DNA from: Asterionellopsis glacialis
Taxonomy: Eukaryota; Bacillariophyta; Plagiogrammaphyceae; Rhaphoneidales; Asterionellopsidaceae
NCBI GenBank assembly: GCA_014885115.2
Contig: WKLE02002351.1
Coordinates: 82,552-93,725 of the forward strand
DNA length: 11,174 nt
Direction: 5' to 3'
This document shows positions 9,022 to 11,174 of the stretch, piece by piece. Every line of letters begins with the position of its first letter. Position 1 is the stretch's first letter. The notes beneath the pieces were generated by a model. That model saw only the letters and a list, made by a program, of their open reading frames with translations, was not told where the DNA came from and ran no database searches. The translations under genes and the position numbers were made by a program.

Positions 9022-9200
9022 TCCATACTTTTGAGGTAATTGGTTGTGGTAATTTGTCTGTTTTGGTCAGTCATGACTGCTGACAGGCTTTTCCGGGATA
9101 GTTTGTCTTTTCTTTTGGTCTCTTTTGGTGCACCATTTCTTTTGGCACACTGTTGTTGCAATCCACCCCTCATATGATGGCAATAAACAACACCACAGAA

Positions 9201-9258
9201 CAGGTGATGGTCCTTCCAGTAAGATGAATGGACTGTCCGTCCATTTACCCATCACCTG
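9201..9258. repeat. nested hairpin at the start of the plus-strand pseudogene
   Basis: CAGGTGATGG (9201-9210) pairs with CCATCACCTG (9249-9258), and inside it AATGGAC (9227-9233) pairs with GTCCATT (9239-9245) around a five-base loop. The interior gaps are unequal (16 and 3 bases). It overlaps the possible ATGs at 9224 and 9228. Confidence 0.55.
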
Positions 9259-10180
9259 AAGAGATTGTCAGGCCTCTTCAGGACATGGGTAAACCAATCA
9301 AGAAGGGTGCCAAGGTAATCCATCATTTCAAGCTGATCAATAACTTGGCATTGGTACTCTACAAGAACATCTTACGTGAGTGCAGCAATCCTCCTGGATT
9401 GCAGAAGAATATAACCAGGGGAAAAGAACCCCTATACCGCAAAATCATCTTGAAGAGAAAGCATGTTGATGCTCATGAGACAGACTTTTTTTCACAAGTT
9501 TCAAGTGGACAAGAAAGTGTATTTACTTATGAATGACAAGACCAATTGTGGTCTTGATCTTGCCATTGATTCTTTTCAAGACATTGTGTCTTTTTCACTT
9601 GATAAGAAAAAGACTTGAAGGACTTTGAACAATGGGCTTCATCTTGCTTGCATTCTTTTGGATCTTAAGCATAGGTCCTCTGCTTCTAGCATTCTCTCAA
9701 GAAAAAAATATCAGATATGTCAGGATATTTCTGGAGTTCCCAGCTTGCATTTTTATGAAATGATATATGCTGATTATTTCATTAATCCTCAATATAACAT
9801 TTTGCATCCACCTACTAAATATTATAATGAGTTCCCTTTGGATGAGAGGGAGAAATAGGACCCTAACGACACAACAATATTTGATGAAACAAACAAACAT
9901 GATGCAGGTTGGCTAAAAGATACCTGGGATAACTTCATAAAAATGAAATACAAGAGGGCATTGATCAAGTGGAATAAAGATACTGGTGGAGGTGATGGCA
10001 CCCCCAACAGTTTTATTGATTACAGAACACCAGATAGTCAATGGTTAGTGTGGGTATTGTTTGGACCTGGAGGCAAATTTTTTGTTGGCACATCCAACTG
10101 CAGGATGTATGCCAGGGCATCTGCAAGTGGAGACCAGTTTTGATCTGAACAAGATTAAAGAAAAACATATCTCTTGTAGT
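9224..10180 (+). pseudogene. decayed protein of unknown family with TGGGDGTP motif
   Basis: Plus-strand coding traces run from about 9228 (MDCPSIYPSPEEIVRPL) with a frame change at the T7 run 9486-9492, then continue in one frame through TGA at 9616-9618 and TAG at 9856-9858. The clearest part is YEMIYADYFINPQYN-like sequence, then WLKDTWDNFIKMKYKRALIKW and NKDTGGGDGTPNSFIDY, followed by QWLVWVLF. After the T6 run at 10078-10083 the neighbouring frame continues as LLAHPTAGCMPGHLQVETSF. The helix-forming Trp/Lys segment before TGGG resembles the end of some SANT/Myb-like DNA-binding domains found near transposons, but this is a weak likeness. The join between 9536 and 9625 as one gene is inferred. 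It stands directly before the transposase remnant on the same strand. Confidence 0.55.
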
Positions 10181-10636
10181 GGGGGCATGGCACTTCAGAA
10201 GCAATAGAAAAGCACACAAATTGGTTAGCAGAGTACAATGTAGACAAAATTTGGCAGGTTCTGCATTCTCCTGATTGAACATGCTAGACCTTGGAGTGTG
10301 GATGAGCATGCAGGCTGCAGATGAGAGAGTGCACTACATGAGGAGAGATGTCAACATGATGCCTTGGCTAAAAGTGTGGAGGATGCTTGGGATCAAAATT
10401 TAAACAGACAGGCCTTTAAGAACTTTCATGGAAGGTTACAAGTTGTAATGAGATGCATTTTGGATGACGATGGTGGCAACAACAAGGTTGAACAGAAAAG
10501 AGGAAAATTATTCAGAGATGCCACAATTATTGACTTGAGTTTGGATGATGATGAACACAGCAATGACAGCACCAACAATGAAGAGGCAGTTATCCTGGAT
10601 GATTGTAGTGATGATGAGATGAGTTTGGGCTTCTAG
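10181..10636 (+). pseudogene. IS630/Tc1/mariner-type DDE transposase, C-terminal remnant
   Basis: A cut-and-paste transposase fragment is spread over three frames. After the G5 run at 10181-10185 one frame gives GHGTSEAIEKHTNWLAEYN and DKIWQVLHSPD; after one missing base at 10276-10277 the next gives NMLDLGVWMSMQAADERVHY (10278 onward); after another near 10356 a third gives DALAKSVEDAWDQNLNRQAF, FHGRLQVVMRCILDDDGG, and an acidic tail ending DDEMSLGF before TAG at 10634-10636. SPD-x-N-x-LDLG is the third-catalytic-residue block of the IS630/Tc1/mariner (pogo-like DDxD) superfamily, with the Asp codon at 10287-10289. GGHGT resembles the end of the second catalytic block, but the expected Asp-Asn before it is not visible; SCS stands there. 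The N-terminal helix-turn-helix and first Asp were not found. Confidence 0.68.
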
Positions 10637-10743
10637 AATAGTTGGTTGGGTTTTTTAATGGTGCTGACAGCCATTGTCAGTTGCCTTTTTTCCCAATTTT
10701 TTAAAATAGATTTTGTGATGTAGAGTACCTCTAGTATATATCT

Positions 10744-10763
10744 GTGTAGACTTGTGTAGACTT
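10744..10763 (+). repeat. tandem decamer GTGTAGACTT x2
   Basis: GTGTAGACTT is repeated exactly at 10744-10753 and 10754-10763. Its GTAGAC core recurs in reverse at 10811-10816 and forward at 10913-10918 inside the adjacent inverted repeat. Confidence 0.8.
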
Positions 10764-10774
10764 GTCATTTTTTT

Positions 10775-10955
10775 CCTAAGTATTTTCATTACTTAACAAA
10801 ATTGTGACGTGTCTACCAGTTGTACGCATTGTTACATACCTTTTGCAGCAAATCAGTTTCTTTCTACCAGAAACCCGTTCAATTGTACATACGCTAATTT
10901 TTTGTAGAATCAGTAGACACATCATCAGCTCCTAAGTAATGTAATTTTACTTAAC
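10775..10955. repeat. imperfect inverted repeat of about 180 bp
   Basis: The left arm has CCTAAGTA (10775-10782), TACTTAAC (10790-10797) and GTGTCTAC (10809-10816). The right arm has GTAGACAC (10913-10920), CCTAAGTA (10931-10938) and TACTTAAC (10948-10955). Read in reverse complement, the arms share TAAGTA, CATTACTTA and GTGTCTAC in the same order with nearly equal spacing (11 versus 10 bases). It follows the transposase remnant by about 140 bases. It could be a hairpin-type non-autonomous element or a relic of transposon ends. Confidence 0.6.
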
Positions 10956-11078
10956 AGATCAGGTAGAATCCTAGGTGTTGATATACCAGACAGAACATAA
11001 AAACTCTCACATTTTTTATGAAAATTATGCAAAAGTTGTCAAAGAAACAATGTTGATGGTTGTAACAGGAGTAGTTAT

Positions 11079-11084
11079 TTTATT
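11079..11084 (-). terminator. AATAAA polyadenylation-like signal
   Basis: On the minus strand AATAAA begins five bases after the TAA that ends the acidic reading frame; a second AATAAA overlaps that stop codon. The surroundings are AT-rich, so the motif could arise by chance. Confidence 0.3.
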
Positions 11085-11088
11085 ATTT

Positions 11089-11174
11089 TTATTCGTCCAT
11101 ATCAGACTCATTGTCAATTAGATCGTCATCACCAGTTACCTGGTCATCCATGTCTATATTGATTATTATATTTT
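11089..11174 (-). CDS. acidic C-terminal end of a minus-strand reading frame, cut by the window edge
   Basis: From the right edge the minus strand is open and reads a short Ile/Asn stretch, then MDDQVTGDDDLIDNESDMDE, and stops at TAA 11089-11091. About half of the last 20 residues are Asp or Glu. An ATG at 11149-11151 is in frame, but the frame stays open to the edge, so this is most likely the 3' end of a longer gene. A polyadenylation-like AATAAA follows. The tail is similar in character to the acidic end of the plus-strand transposase, to which it lies tail to tail. Only 28 codons are seen, so a chance frame is possible. Confidence 0.35.
   Translation of the reverse strand, partial: NIIINIDMDDQVTGDDDLIDNESDMDE

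Larger units (their letters stand above)
8055..9180. other. intergenic stretch without a recognised gene
   Basis: Frames on both strands are short and show no familiar motif. Contents that can be named: a TTTACGCG stretch next to the LTR; a tandem GTCAAGACCT pair followed by an 11-base G run (8581-8612); several copies of a GGTAGGACC/GGTAAGACC-type word between 8640 and 8810; a CCTACT-TAGC-AGTAGG hairpin at 8753-8768; a 12-base palindrome CAGTCATGACTG at 9068-9079; and the nested inverted repeat at 8912-9021. No promoter or RNA gene is supported. Confidence 0.5.

Noticed and set aside
9068..9079. Perfect palindrome CAGTCATGACTG as an operator
   Set aside because: A single 12-base palindrome without a promoter or neighbouring gene start gives no support for a regulator site.
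8988..9255. Overlapping minus-strand frames of about 60 codons
   Set aside because: No motif, overlap with inverted repeats, and composition typical of non-coding DNA.
8151..9340. Shared 14-mer TTCAAGCTGATCAA at 8151-8164 and 9327-9340, with a similar FKLINxxAL peptide at both
   Set aside because: One 14-base match in a window of this size is not far from chance, and similarity fades quickly on both sides.
1..11174. CRISPR array, tRNA or rRNA gene
   Set aside because: No regularly spaced repeats, cloverleaf or rRNA-like conserved stretch was seen on either strand.

Overview
The window looks like repeat-rich nuclear DNA of a single-celled eukaryote, most likely a diatom or a related stramenopile. 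That call rests mainly on a Ty1/copia-type retrotransposon whose reverse transcriptase carries the NAFAEAPPPK block and a QVDxFAVA active-site block, and whose integrase begins HMDFGF. I associate these with diatom copia lineages from memory; I could not search. No bacterial operon, rRNA, tRNA or CRISPR array was recognised.

Positions 1 to about 8054 hold one LTR retrotransposon read on the minus strand, cut by the left edge of the window. In element order it has a candidate 5' LTR (about 8054-7609), a primer-binding-site-like stretch, an unusually long gag with a CCHC zinc knuckle, an aspartic protease, a long Pro/Ser/Thr-rich spacer, an HHCC pre-integrase domain, a DDE integrase, a second spacer, a reverse transcriptase, and the beginning of RNase H at the edge. 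The 3' LTR is not in view. The element is dead as written: five in-frame TGA codons (probably old CGA arginine codons), one TAA, five one-base frameshifts that all look like deletions, and an Asp-to-Asn change in the RT catalytic pair.

Positions 8055-9200 have no convincing gene. They hold short direct repeats related to GGTARGACCT, two homopolymer G runs nearby, and nested inverted repeats.

Positions 9224-10636 on the plus strand are decayed coding DNA in two parts. The first (to about 10180) is an unrecognised protein with a lysine/tryptophan-rich segment followed by a TGGGDGTP motif. The second (10181-10636) is the C-terminal part of an IS630/Tc1/mariner-type DDE transposase, shown by GGHGT, SPD-x-NMLDLGVW and a DALAKSVEDAW helix, spread across three frames.

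Positions 10637-11174 are AT-rich, with short GTAGAC-containing repeats, an approximately 180-bp imperfect inverted repeat, and at the right edge the acidic C-terminal end of a minus-strand reading frame with a polyadenylation-like signal. Taken together this is a transposon graveyard in which two classes of mobile element have decayed, partly through C-to-T changes.
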